64,000 nucleotides of DNA from Pardosa pseudoannulata (GCA_032207245.1 CM063499.1:84620205-84684204), one strand, 5' to 3'. Positions 35,336 through 45,880 are shown, counted from the first letter of the stretch. Made by a program: numbers and translations. The notes: generated by a model from the sequence alone, not told the origin.

Positions 35336-37464
35336 GGTAGATGGCGCTGTTTCTGGTTTCTTGTTGACTGCTAGAGGGCTTCTGAAAAACCATAAAAGTA
35401 GCTACACCTAGAAGAGTGGGCGGTTTGGGAGCATTCTGCGTGCACAGTTGCTTCAGTTTCTAAAAATTGTTTAATATCAGACCGATAGATGGCGTTGTCA
35501 TCGTATTGGTTTTCGGCCGCTAGAGGGCTTTCAACACCAAAAAACTATAAAAGAAACTGCACTAGAAGGGCGAGAGGGCTGGGAACTCTTATTCTACTGC
35601 TAATATGTAGGAATCTTGTTACAAGACATTTCAACGAAATGTATTTTCATAACACCGATAGATGGCGCTGTTTCTAGGTATCTTGTTGGCCGCTAGAGGG
35701 CTTTCAACTCCAAAAACTATAAAAGAAACTGTACTAATAGGGTGGGAGGGTTGGGTACTTTCTTCTACTGCTAATATGTAGGATTCTTGCAATACCGCTA
35801 TATGGCGCTGTTTCTGGTTCTTTTTTGGCCGCTAGAGGGCTTTCAGAAAAACTATAAGGGCCTTACTCTGGGAGTTGCGGTTCGTACCGAACGTTCGTTG
35901 TGACGTCACCTTGACGTCAGATTGCGGAAATTTTAACAGCAAACGATATTTCGGTACTCTGGGGGTTACATACGGAAAGTTACCGATAGTTTTAGGTTTC
36001 GGTAAATTTCTGCATGTAACCCCCAGAGTACCGAAATATCGTTTGCTCTCAAAATTTTCGCAAGCTGACGTCAAGGTGACGTCACAACGAACGTTCGGTA
36101 CGAACCGCAACTCCCAGAGTAAGGCCCTAAAAGTACCTACACCTAGAAGGGTGGGAGGGTTGGGTGCTCTTTTCTACCCCACTATTTAGGAATCTTGTTA
36201 CATTTCAACGAAATGTATTTTTATAACACCGATAGATGGCGCTGTTTCCGGTTTCTTGTTGGCCGCTAGAGGGCTTTCAACTCTAAAAACTATAAAAGAA
36301 ACTGCACTAGAAGGGTGGGTAGGGAACTCTTTTCCACTGCTAATATGTAGGATTTATGCAATACCGCTAGATGGCGCTATTTCTGGTTCTTTTTTGGCCG
36401 CTAGAGGGCTGGCAGAAAAACTATAAAAGTACCTACACTTAGAAGGGAGGACGGGTCGGGAACTCTTTTCTACCCCACTATTTAGGAATCTTGTTACATT
36501 TCAACGAAATGTATTTTTATAACACCGATAGATGGCGCTGTTTCCGGTTTCTTGTTGGCCGCTAGAGGGCTTTAAACTCCAAAAACTATAAAAGAAACTG
36601 CACTATAAGGGCGGGAGGGTTGGGAACTCTTTTCTACTGCTAATATGTAGGATTTTTGTAATACCGCTAGATGGCGCTGTTTCTGGTTCTTTTTTGACCG
36701 CTAGAGGGCTTGCAAAAAACTATAAAAGAAACTGCACTAGAAGGGCGGGAGGGTTGGGAACTCTCTTCTACTAGCTAATATGTAGGATTTTTGTAATACC
36801 GCTAGATGGCGCTGTTTCTGGTTCTTTTTTGACCGCTAGAGGGCTTGCAGAAAACTATAAAAGAAACTGCACTAGAAGGGCGGGAGGGTTGGGAACTCTC
36901 TTCTACTAGCTAATATGTAGGATTTTTGTAATACCGCTAGATGGCGCTGTTTCTGGTTCTTTTTTGACCGCTAGAGGGCTTGCAGAAAACTATAAAAATA
37001 ACTACACCTAGAAGGGAGGGCGGGTTGGGAACTTATTTCTACCCCACTATTTAGGTATCTTGTTACAAGACATTTAAACGAAATGTATTTTTATAACACC
37101 GATAGATGGCGCTGTTTCTGTTTTCTTGTTGGCCGCTAGAGGGCTTTTAACACCAAAAAACTATAAAAGAAACTGCACTAGAAGGGCGGGAGGGCTGGGA
37201 ACTCTCTTCTACTAGCTAATATGTAGGATTTTTGTAATACCGCTAGATGGCGCTGTTTCTGGTTCTTGTTTTGGCCGCTAGAGGGCTTGCAGAAAAACTA
37301 TAAAAATAACTACACCTAGAAGGGAGGGCGGGTTGGGTGCTCTCGCCCGTACAATGTTTAATGGACTCTTCTCAGGATCACACCTGGTACTCAATTTCCC
37401 CAGCTTACAATGTTGTACGGCTAGATGGCGCTGTCTCCGTGTTTTACTGGTGGCCGCCAGAGGG
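35336..37464 (+). promoter_or_regulatory. Cluster of about 26 CTCF-consensus-like motifs
   Basis: First motif of each unit (CCG[C/A]TAGATGGCGCTG, allowing variants) starts near 35336, 35483, 35649, 35789, 36224, 36361, 36520, 36662, 36797, 36932, 37095, 37241 and 37416. A second motif (GGCCGCTAGAGGGC) starts 30-37 bp later in each unit. Both resemble the animal CTCF core (CC..YAG.(T/G)GGCGC). The downstream TATAAAAG is also conserved. Binding is inference; DNA-level similarity is seen. Confidence 0.55.
35858..36127. mobile_element. Palindromic Harbinger-like MITE, exact TAA target duplication
   Basis: GGGCCTTACTCTGGGAG and its exact inverse bound a 270-bp near-palindrome. TAA flanks both ends (35855-35857 and 36128-36130), the PIF/Harbinger target type. 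Arms contain TGACGTCA-like sites (GTGACGTCAC) and GAACGTTCG. It interrupts array unit 4 after its second motif. The overlapping frames on both strands (35832-36110, 35875-36189) are by-products of the palindrome, not genes. Confidence 0.93.
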
Positions 37465-37510
37465 CTTATGAAAAACTGTATAAGTAACTACACCTAGAAA
37501 GGACGGCGGG

Positions 37511-37552
37511 TTGGGTACTTGATTCCTAGGTTCGCGGGTTCAAATCCCGTAG
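37511..37552 (+). repeat. tRNA 3'-half-like fragment
   Basis: GGTTCGCGGGTTCAAATCCC has a good T-arm/B-box, but no matching D or anticodon arm lies upstream. Likely the remains of a tRNA-derived SINE at the array edge. Confidence 0.35.
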
Positions 37553-37708
37553 CTGGCGTGGAAACTATTGAAGTCTCATTAGTACAAAACAGACTATAGA
37601 GCTTTAAAACCAGCCTAGTGATTCGCTGCGGAACTTTACTGATTGAAAAAAAAAACTGATTAATATTTAGAAAAAAAATTAACTAAATCCCAAATAGCAG
37701 GAAGCAAT

Positions 37709-37760
37709 AGGAATGTTTGGAACGCTACAATTTACTGTTTTGCTACACGAGACCTATTGC
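37709..37760 (-). mobile_element. SINE-A 3' fragment
   Basis: GGAACGCTACAATTTACTG and TTTTGCTACACGAGACC match the family's 3' end inverted. Confidence 0.5.
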
Positions 37761-38098
37761 CCTTGGAGAGGGGGCAACAAGAATTGTGACAACACATAAT
37801 TGTTTAAAAAAAGTTTTCAAATTACTAAAATACGGAATGATTTTCTTAATCGTAGTCATTTTTTGATTAGTTTTTAAAAAGGCAAAAATGATGAGCATTT
37901 CATTTTGATGTATACAACTTCTTTACAAATCAGTTTTGGATATACCGAAGCTGCCAAAATGTTTTCAAATATTCAGAAGTGTATCTAAATGACTTGTAAT
38001 AAGTGGGCGTAAATAGAATCAAGAATTTAATGAAGAGATCAGATTTTAAATGTTTCATACTTACCTTTCAAAATATAGAAATGTGATCCAACCGAAAA

Positions 38099-38150
38099 GA
38101 GATTTGTAAGATATGTGCATTTGGAGCAGACACATATACTAATAAATCTC
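38099..38150 (-). repeat. Right-arm copy of the miRNA-precursor-like hairpin
   Basis: On the - strand GAGATTTATTAGTATATGTG pairs with CACATATCTTACAAATCTC; the loop TCTGCTCCAAATG differs from the left copy, while most stem positions still pair. A donor-like GGTAAGTAT follows here too. Confidence 0.7.
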
Positions 38151-38282
38151 CATTGGGTGCAATTGGATGCCAAATAAACGTTAGCTACAATTCAATAACA
38201 ATTACGACTATAGGAAGTTTCTGACGAGCGCGTTATTTCACATATTAAAAAATTACAGTAGACAGAAAAAGTTCAACATATT

Positions 38283-38742
38283 TGTAGCCTCCACACTATG
38301 GCCAGTTGTTCCTCATTTCCAGATGGTGACCTCGAACGATGGTTCACGGGTCGCATCCACACGCTGAGCCATTAAATGAGTTGAACGTTTGGATTCTTCC
38401 ATAGGGTCTACTACCCACTTTAGTTGCGCATCTGACTGCCTTATGTAGCCTCCACACTATGGCCAATTGTTCACCACTTCTTGATGGTGACCTTGGACGA
38501 TGGTTCATGGGTTGTATCCACACGCTGGGCCACTAAGTGAGCCGAGCTCGTGGATTCATCCATAGGGTCTACTGCCCACTTTAGTTGCGCATTTGGCTGT
38601 CTTTGATCTTTGGAGAAAAACCGCCTCCGAGGCCATCGTCTGCCAAGGCTATTTTATCGTCTGCCACCATCAACCACGATAAGCCATACCTCATCCAGAC
38701 GGTGGTAATGGCTTGCAGTGGACCATAGTGTGGAAGAGCCTT
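38283..38742. mobile_element. TIR element, CTCCACACTATGG family, copy 1
   Basis: Begins TGTAGCCTCCACACTATGG and ends CCATAGTGTGGAAGAGCC. The first 155 bp are repeated in tandem (second start near 38442). Related copies are at 46737-47423 and 48911-49188. Superfamily unassigned; no transposase. Confidence 0.8.
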
Positions 38743-41280
38743 TAAATAGTAATAAATGGCATTTAAAAAAATTCTAATTAAAAAAACAAAACTTTAAAGA
38801 TTTAGATAAACGGAAAAAAGAATACAAATTTTTTAGTGATAATTCATGAAACTGCAGACCAATAACCTCGAATTTCTAATGTATAAAAACTTTAAAGTTT
38901 GTCTCAGCGAATGAAATACACTAGAAAATTACTGAAAAAAAAATGACGACCCTCTGTTAAGGATATGGAAGCTTTATAATGGCAAATCTCTTTTAATAAA
39001 AATCATTCAACAAGCAATAGGTCACTACCAACTGATATCATTAATAAATAAAAAATATATTTCAAAATAACGATGCAATAGATCCAATCAGTTGATTGGG
39101 GGAAATTCTAGGATCATTAATCTACAGAGACCATTATGAAAACGCGCAAGGAATTAGCCAAGTTAAAAAATAAATCGTTAAAAGATAAATAAAAAAAAAT
39201 TAGAAGAGAAAGTAAAATTTGTTATTTATAACCGAATGAATGGAATCCTTTATTCCAAACTGTCATCTGATTAGTAAAAAAAAAATATATATATATATCA
39301 AAGCGATAACTGAATATCTTAGATCGCAGTTTTAACGTGCTCTTTCAACTTAAAAAGTTTTTAAAAATTTTTGAAATTGTAATAAGCTGACAAAATCTGA
39401 AATGTTCTTCCATTTTTGAACTATTAGTTTATAGATTAATGGCCATTTATTAAAATGGCTAAAATGTAACGAAACTCATCATTTTACGTTTGTTAACACA
39501 AATATCTGTTAACAAACACATATTTAAAAAACCTCTTGTTATAAGCATTTATACTCGTGTAAATACTTAAAAAAAATCAGACTTTAAACGTATTAATATA
39601 TACTTAACTATAGAATACAAACATTTAACCTTGTAATAAAACTAGAATGCATACAAAAGCAATTTAATAATACGACTGCTCAAACTCACTTGAAAAACAG
39701 CAAAATGTACCTAAACACCGTTCTATTTTAAAGCTATATGAAGAAAACCATTATCCCAGTAAATATTGGAATTGTTTTGTTATTTAGAATCCAATTTAAG
39801 GCAATTTGAGAAACAAAGTCTAATCAAGTCATTTAATTCCTTTAACCCACAAAATGCTTTTATAATCTTTGCATCTCAAGTCTACTCCAAATGTATTCTA
39901 TAAATACTTTAGACGTATATACGAGCATAAATTTTTAGATACCCGTAGAATTATATTTTATTTAAAAAAACACTGACATCGTTAAATACAATGCATCTTT
40001 TTTATACACTTGTGCATAACAAAATAATGAGTCAACGTTTTACTTATTCCTTTCATAGTTGTTCTTGTACATTACAGAAATTTCGTATACAAAATTTAAC
40101 GCTTGCACGTTCAATACAAAATAAAACTGAGTTTGTAATGCATAGAATTCGAAGAAAAACAAAACACGGTAAAAGGAAATTTACAGTTCTCGTCTGTTGT
40201 TCGAGTAACTTTCAAAATAGGGAAAATGCAGATATAAAATTCTTTTCATACATGTTTGAAAATGTGAGAACACTATGACACAATTGAAACAATTCGACAT
40301 TCTTAAAGTTAAAGCTCTCTTCAATACACTTCGCCGTGTTAAATAGTAAAAAGATATAAGAATTCATAAACTTTATAAAAGGAATTATTTACCTTAAAGT
40401 ATCCGTCTGATAGTTGACCATTGAAAATGTCGTGTTTTCAGTTTGAGAACCCCGTAGTCATGACTTTGAACGAGCTATTGACACTCGACGATCTAATAAA
40501 TTGCGACAGAAAGATTACGATGCCATAAAACTGTCAAGAAATACACACTCATTCAACAATTAAAGAATTACATTCAACGTCAATTTTAATCTTTTTTTTT
40601 TTCAAACGTTAATACCACTAAAGTTATACTTTCTTTACCATTTTCAGTTCACTGATGAGAAAATATTATACAAGTCGAGAGTTGTGGCAACAAATTAGTT
40701 GTTTAGAACTTGCACACAAGAATATTCGCGTTCTCAGAAAAATTTAGAGATAACCAATATCAACAAAAGTGCAAAAGACATAAAAACCATTTTCATCTAA
40801 TAAAAAATAGAACAAACGCCTGATCTTACAGAGATTAAAGACTCATTTAATTATAGCGAATTAGAGGTAATCGTAAAATCAATGTTAAGGTCTCACGGAG
40901 TTCAATTGCACGGCGTTTAATCTGTGGTTATTTCTAATCAACTATTATGCAATGCATCCTTGGTTTGTCACCTGCACTTTTTTATTTTTAGAAGAGATTG
41001 CATAAGATAAAAATAAATTTGGAATTTTCTTGAGTGGAACCAGTCTTGCGTTTAAAGTCCTCTAAAAAGGTACAAGTTTCTTTTCTGTTTTTCCAGTTCA
41101 TACATTTGCTAGTGACAAGCAAAAAATGTGACAATTACTTGGAAGACTTCATCCAAAATTAACTGTATTTTTCATGCTCTTATTAAAAATTGGGTCACGC
41201 ATAATTTACAGAATTTTCCGCTGTATGGAAAGTGTTTAAATAAATCTTTCAATACAAATCTCGCAGAAGCACAATTCACT

Positions 41281-41438
41281 CTGCTTGGTTTGGGGCACTA
41301 CGGTCTGCTGTTTTGCTAAACGAGACCGGGACCTGCTGCTTAAAATTGATTACGAACATCCATGCCATCAGCGGGATTCGAACCCGCAAACTCCGGTATC
41401 GAATAGCAGCACCCTACCATTCGATCATTGTTCGGCAT
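41281..41438 (-). mobile_element. SINE-A copy
   Basis: Inverted family sequence: GGGCACTACGGTCTGCTG, GAGACCGGGACCTGCTGC, B-box GGGATTCGAACCCGC, head CTACCATTCGATCATTG. Confidence 0.82.
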
Positions 41439-41469
41439 AGATTAATACAAAACTAGAGAATCCGACATA

Positions 41470-41602
41470 GCCGGTCTCACCAACGTCTATTAACAGTTAA
41501 CTGCGATTAATCTCTGTTTAAATGGAGAATTGCGTCTCACTATTGGTTGGCGCCATAGGTTAATCTCGGTTAGCCGTTACACGACTTTGGTGAGACCGGC
41601 CC
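41470..41602. mobile_element. 133-bp MITE with inverted ends
   Basis: GCCGGTCTCACCAACGT at the left and, inverted, GGGCCGGTCTCACCAAAGT at the right. The inside is partly palindromic (GTTAACTGCGATTAATCTC). Flanks ATA / TTA would suit a Harbinger-type target but do not match exactly. Confidence 0.65.
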
Positions 41603-41887
41603 TTAACATATACATATATTTAACAAGGTAAGAAGGGTTTTATGCTGCTATCTGATAATTCTTTAAAGAGCCCAAATTTTATGCTTCTAAGAATGACTTG
41701 TTCACTAACTTTGACGCGTGAAATTTCAGATATGTAGGAAATTAAACATGTTATGACAGAAAATTTATTAAAAAAATTTATTAAAATTGTTTATCGTCGA
41801 TTCTTTTTTATAAGCTCATATTTTAATGAAGTGTGTGTGAAGCAGGAAGTGTTGATCCTGTAGCAAAATGTAGTATATATATACATA

Positions 41888-42190
41888 CTAGTTGATTATA
41901 CCCGGCGTTGTCTGGGAAAGAAGAAAGTTTTAGACTTTTCTATTACATTCAATGCAAGGAAAATTAAACTTCCATAAGTAACTGAAGTATCTATAAACCC
42001 CATCCTCGATGCTTCGTTTCATTAAAATCTGCATGACTGTTAGCTATTAGGAAAGGGAAGCTGGCTTTATACTTTTAACCTTTTAAGTATACGAAAGATT
42101 ATTTATATGTTATAAAAGAAAACTGATAGGAAATTACATGAGACTGTGGATCTCGTCGATGGAGAAATCGATAACGTTCTAATTTAAAAA
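41888..42190 (-). mobile_element. Helitron-like 3' terminus
   Basis: On the - strand CCCAGACAACGCCGGG forms a hairpin, followed by TATAATCAA and CTAG-T, the standard Helitron 3' arrangement. The 5' boundary is not visible; the end given is arbitrary. Confidence 0.5.
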
Positions 42191-42341
42191 TTAAGGAGTT
42201 TTTAATAACCTTTGGCAAAAATTAAGTAGTTTTAAGGGCCCTTAAAAACGAAAACTAAAATTAACGAGTTTTTAAGGGCTTTTAAGGACCGTGGGAACCC
42301 TGTAAGAGTATTTTACACTTATAAATTATCATTCAGTTTAA

Positions 42342-43123
42342 CCCTTTGTAAGTTTCATTTTTTTCTAGAATTCAGTCAAAAAATGTCACATTTTTTTATT
42401 GCATTTTTTTTGTTCATTTTACATTTTTAAGTAAAGATATGTTATTGAAATTAACGTTTCTAATAGTTTTAAGCATTTATTACAACTTTTTTTCTTTCTA
42501 TGAGAGCATCATAGAACTTAAATTTACCTTTAATGTCATCGATATCCAAGTTCATTTTTGGAATTCCAGTGACAGCAAATCTGGGAGGCGGATCCAAAGG
42601 ATTATCACAATTCATTTCAAAAATTTGTCTTGCTTTACTGATTCCATTTGTACTACTATCAGAGTCACTACTATCCAGGTCATCTAGTAAACTTTCGCTA
42701 CTATCATTTACAGATAATTCAGTTTCTGATTCCGAGTCACAGTTCGAATCACAAGAAATTAGCTCCATACGCTCTGAATTATCCATTATTTAAAAGAAAA
42801 AATATATTATTCAACTATTACATCAATAAATTTATCAGGCGGTTAGTAAAGTATAACCAGAAAGCTGTACATTGAAAAATAACAATTCGTCTTCTGATAT
42901 AAAACATGCCAAAAAACCGGCTTTTGAACCAAAGTAGAAAATACAATAAACTGCAAACTATCATTTACTGGAAATCTATACGAATTTGTTACTAAAATTG
43001 GAAAAAATACGGCCGAAACAGTGCAAGCGAATTAGAAATAAGATTGCCCGTACGCTGTACGGGCAAATCAGTAAAGACTCGAAAGCTGTGCCCGTACGGC
43101 GTACGGGCAAAACAGGGAAGGGG
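42342..43123 (-). mobile_element. piggyBac-like element, 782 bp, TTAA flanks
   Basis: TTAA at 42338-42341 and 43124-43127; ends CCCTTTGTAAG and (inverted) CCCCTTCCCTG. Near the right end two palindromes, GCCCGTACGCTGTACGGGC (43047-43065) and GCCCGTACGGCGTACGGGC (about 43090), look like subterminal transposase sites. It carries a transposase N-terminal frame on the - strand. Confidence 0.8.
42469..42786 (-). pseudogene. piggyBac transposase N-terminal fragment
   Basis: The 105-residue frame has an acidic Ser/Asp-rich start (about residues 10-48) and then PLDPPPRFAVTGIPKMN, matching the piggyBac motif that precedes the conserved domain. It stops before the DDD catalytic region, so only a regulatory or truncated product is possible. 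Frames on the opposite strand across it are shadows. Confidence 0.7.
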
Positions 43124-43399
43124 TTAACGGAGGTTTTATCAAAAATAGAAAATATGTATTTAAAATATTTCATTACCAAGGAGATGGTGTGCAGAAGAGT
43201 GGGAACTTTGCTTATTAATATTTAAACAACATGTGTTCCATACATCCAATCAGTTTGCAGTTTAGGTGAAAAATATTGCCAGTGTTGGGGCTATCATGTT
43301 TCCGCAGTTCTCTGACATATTAATTTGAACGGAAGCAAGTCCAACTTCCTTTAAGTGGCTTCTAGGGATTCGTTGAAATTTGACCTTGTATCGCAGATA

Positions 43400-43505
43400 A
43401 AATATAAACAAACGGCGTTGTGACGTCAGCCAAAACGAAACTAAAGTGATGCATCGGACGCTTTCATTTCAGTTGTTAATCTCCATTCTGTCTGGAACAC
43501 AGTGG
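43400..43505 (+). promoter_or_regulatory. Candidate promoter and non-coding first exon of C19orf12 gene 2
   Basis: TGACGTCA (CRE) at about 43421, an arthropod-type initiator TCAGTT at 43469-43474 and a donor ACACAGTG then GTAAGG ending the exon at 43504. Gene 2 needs such an exon because its ATG follows an acceptor at 48178. The spliced link is inference; another + strand gene is possible. Confidence 0.35.
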
Positions 43506-43627
43506 TAAGGTTTTTTGGTTTTTTCGCTTCCGTATAAGAAATACTTATAATTTCTTTTCAGAGAATTTTTGTGATGTCTTGTGTGTAGTCAAAGTATAAC
43601 TGTAATCATTATTTTTAATAGCTATAA

Positions 43628-43998
43628 CTAAAGTTGTGAGCAGTGGAAAAAACCCGGTTTAAACCCGGGTTTTTCGGGAAGGGAATTTTGAAAATTTCAA
43701 AAACATGGAAATTTGGAAGTATTTTGAAGTCGCCAATTCCTATAACACAATGAAAACCACCATTTTTTTGTAGACCTCAAAAGTTGATGTTTTTACAAAA
43801 TTTAACTATTATATGCTATGAAAAAAAATTGAATAATTGGGATTAACTAACTATATTTGGCGAGGTATCATGTTTAGCATGAAAGTATATTTTTCATTTG
43901 AGAAATATCCAATGTTTTTATTATTAGATAAATATTAGGCAATAATCTGTAGTTTCACAACACCCATAAATCATTATTTTTCTTGGATAACATATCTT

Positions 43999-44094
<96 letters not shown>

Positions 44095-44615
44095 GTGTGT
44101 GTGTGTAGGAATTGGACACAAAATGCAACAGTGTCATTTGATGACACCTTTAAATGATATATGCATTACAAAAAATAATAAACTGTTATTTTAAATTTAA
44201 AGATATTTATATTTATATTATAAAAGGAGGGGAAAAAGTTTAGCATAAAACAATTTACATAATAATGATAAAAAATAATGTGTATAATTATTATATTAGC
44301 AATTAAAATGGAAGCAACCAATTATGTGTTTGATAAGACTAACAGGGTAATTAATTACATAAGTACTAATATAAAATCATTTAAATGTTCATTGCTATTA
44401 TTTCTTGAATATATATATATATATATATTGCCAAAAGTTAAAAAAATATCTCTTAGAAATAATATGCTAGTTCTTAAATAGCCACTCTTGAAAAAATAAA
44501 TGTAAACATTGTTAAAATGATTTCTTCCCAAAGTTCTCAAAATTCCGGGTTTATTCCCTAAAATTCCCAGGTTTATTCTCACCTTTTCAAAATTCCAGGT
44601 TTTTTACATCTCTAG
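43628..44615 (-). repeat. Right outer segment of the giant inverted duplication
   Basis: Inverted match of 30553-31591 including AACCCGG-type ends and the internal microsatellite. (CT)n at 43998-44017, (TA)n to 44091 and (TG)n to 44105 correspond to the microsatellite of the left copy. Small frames at 43924-44137 are microsatellite translations. Confidence 0.85.
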
Positions 44616-45169
44616 TAATCCGGCAGCACATATTTCCCGCCAATGCCAGACTGTCGATGTTTGTATTAAGATTCCAAGCATATAGTGGATTAGAGGTGAT
44701 TTTTTATTCAGTTTACTTTATAATTTTTAATAAATTTTTCTTTAGTTATACATTTTTTCTGTTAGCAAGAACTATCAAAATCTTTTTTTTCTTTACTAAA
44801 AAAGGGGATTCCCCTGCTAATTAGGCGATAAAGCGCAATGTATGGTAACCAACTGCTTGTTTCTCTCCTCGCCATGTCATCCTTTTATTTATTTTCATTT
44901 CAGAGCCGGCTCTCCTTATGTAACCCTTAAATGCGCCAAATTCCTATTGGGTATTAAATTAAAGAAATTAAATTCATTGGTTCTGTGATCAACGGCGATT
45001 TACTGAAAATTTAAACCGGTTAAACTCGTTCTCTATCACTTTCTCTTTGGATATAGTTTGATGCACTTAACTATTGTGTTTGTGACTCCATTCCCTCTTG
45101 AGTGACTTGGTACTGTTGGTAAGATTAACTCTTGAGTCTTTTCACAACTTTAAGCTTTCTAGAATGAAA

Positions 45170-45880
45170 GCTGTGATTGAATGGTGTATGAATTTAAAAG
45201 GCTTATCGCTAATAAATATGAATGTCCGGTGTGTAAGAATGATATGCATATGATCGAACTTAAATATCAACCCGATGGATATCAATGGGTATGTATAGAC
45301 TAAAAGGAACGAACCCCCATTTTCTCAATAGGAGTATAAGAATAGGTTCATGGTTTGAGGAAATTAAATTAAGTATTATTGACGTACTTAAATTTACTTA
45401 CCTCTGGATGTATGAGGTCCACACCAGTCTTGTTCTTCAAGAACTCGACATAAGTGAACCCATTGTAATTGACTGGTTTAACTTTAGTCGAGAGGTTTCC
45501 ATTGACGCCTGTTTCAATGCAAACCAAAAGATTGGTGGGTCAGGAGAGATAGTCGAAGTTTATGAAAGCAAATTTGAGGAAAGGAAGTTTAATAAGGGAA
45601 AGAGGTGTATGAATTTTTGGCGGTGTTGAAAGGGAGACGAATGTTTTTTGAGGTGATGAACGATCGCACAAAGGAAACGTTGTTGAATGCTATTCATAGA
45701 AACATCTTACCCGGATCAACAATTATGTCAGATTGCTGGAAATGGTATGATTGCCTCCCAGATCACAGTTTCGTGCATCATTCAGTGACATTCAAGAATC
45801 TGGACACAGGCGCCCATAGAAACACCATAGGGGGAATGTAGAGCCTTATAAAAAGAGAATTTCGTAAGCAGAGCCATCGG
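45170..45880 (+). pseudogene. Merlin / IS1016-type transposase, catalytically dead
   Basis: Three frames together cover a transposase. First comes a zinc-ribbon-like start (YECPVCKNDMHM near 45215, then a stop at 45299). Next is 45285-45629, with a helical region and VEVYESKFEERKFNKGK, where the family has IDESKF. Last is 45605-45841, with ILPGSTIMSDCWKWY and GAHRNTIGGM. The first catalytic Asp is Tyr here, the second (SDCW) remains and the final Glu of the NTIE motif is Gly. With the frameshift and stops this is a fossil. Terminal repeats were not found. The sequence around 44820-45180 is less AT-rich and may be the element's 5' region. Confidence 0.8.

Larger units (their letters stand above)
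35329..37500 (+). repeat. Tandem array of about 13 units with paired CTCF-like motifs
   Basis: Two unit types tend to alternate. Type A starts AACACCGATAGATGGCGCTG; type B starts AATACCGCTAGATGGCGCTG. Each continues GGCCGCTAGAGGGCTT, then AACTATAAAAG, then a GGGCGGGAGGGTTGGG-like block. An A+B pair is about 300 bp. Three units starting near 36661, 36796 and 36931 repeat at exactly 135 bp. All units share one orientation. The final unit (37417) is diverged and preceded by foreign sequence. Confidence 0.93.
37990..41000 (-). repeat. Right inner arm of the giant inverted duplication
   Basis: Inverted counterpart of 31597-34905 with anchors in exactly reversed order. It carries one extra insertion, the 38283-38742 repeat. 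A frame at 39991-40278 (95 aa) matches nothing and falls in non-coding arm sequence, so I treat it as chance. Confidence 0.8.

Noticed and set aside
35832..36189. Overlapping 92- and 104-residue frames on both strands with near-identical proteins
   Set aside because: Produced by the palindromic MITE: the two strands read the same sequence. Not genes.
37511..37552. tRNA gene
   Set aside because: Only the T-arm half is recognisable.
39991..40278. 95-residue frame
   Set aside because: Lies in the palindrome's right arm; the left-arm counterpart is not open and no domain is visible.
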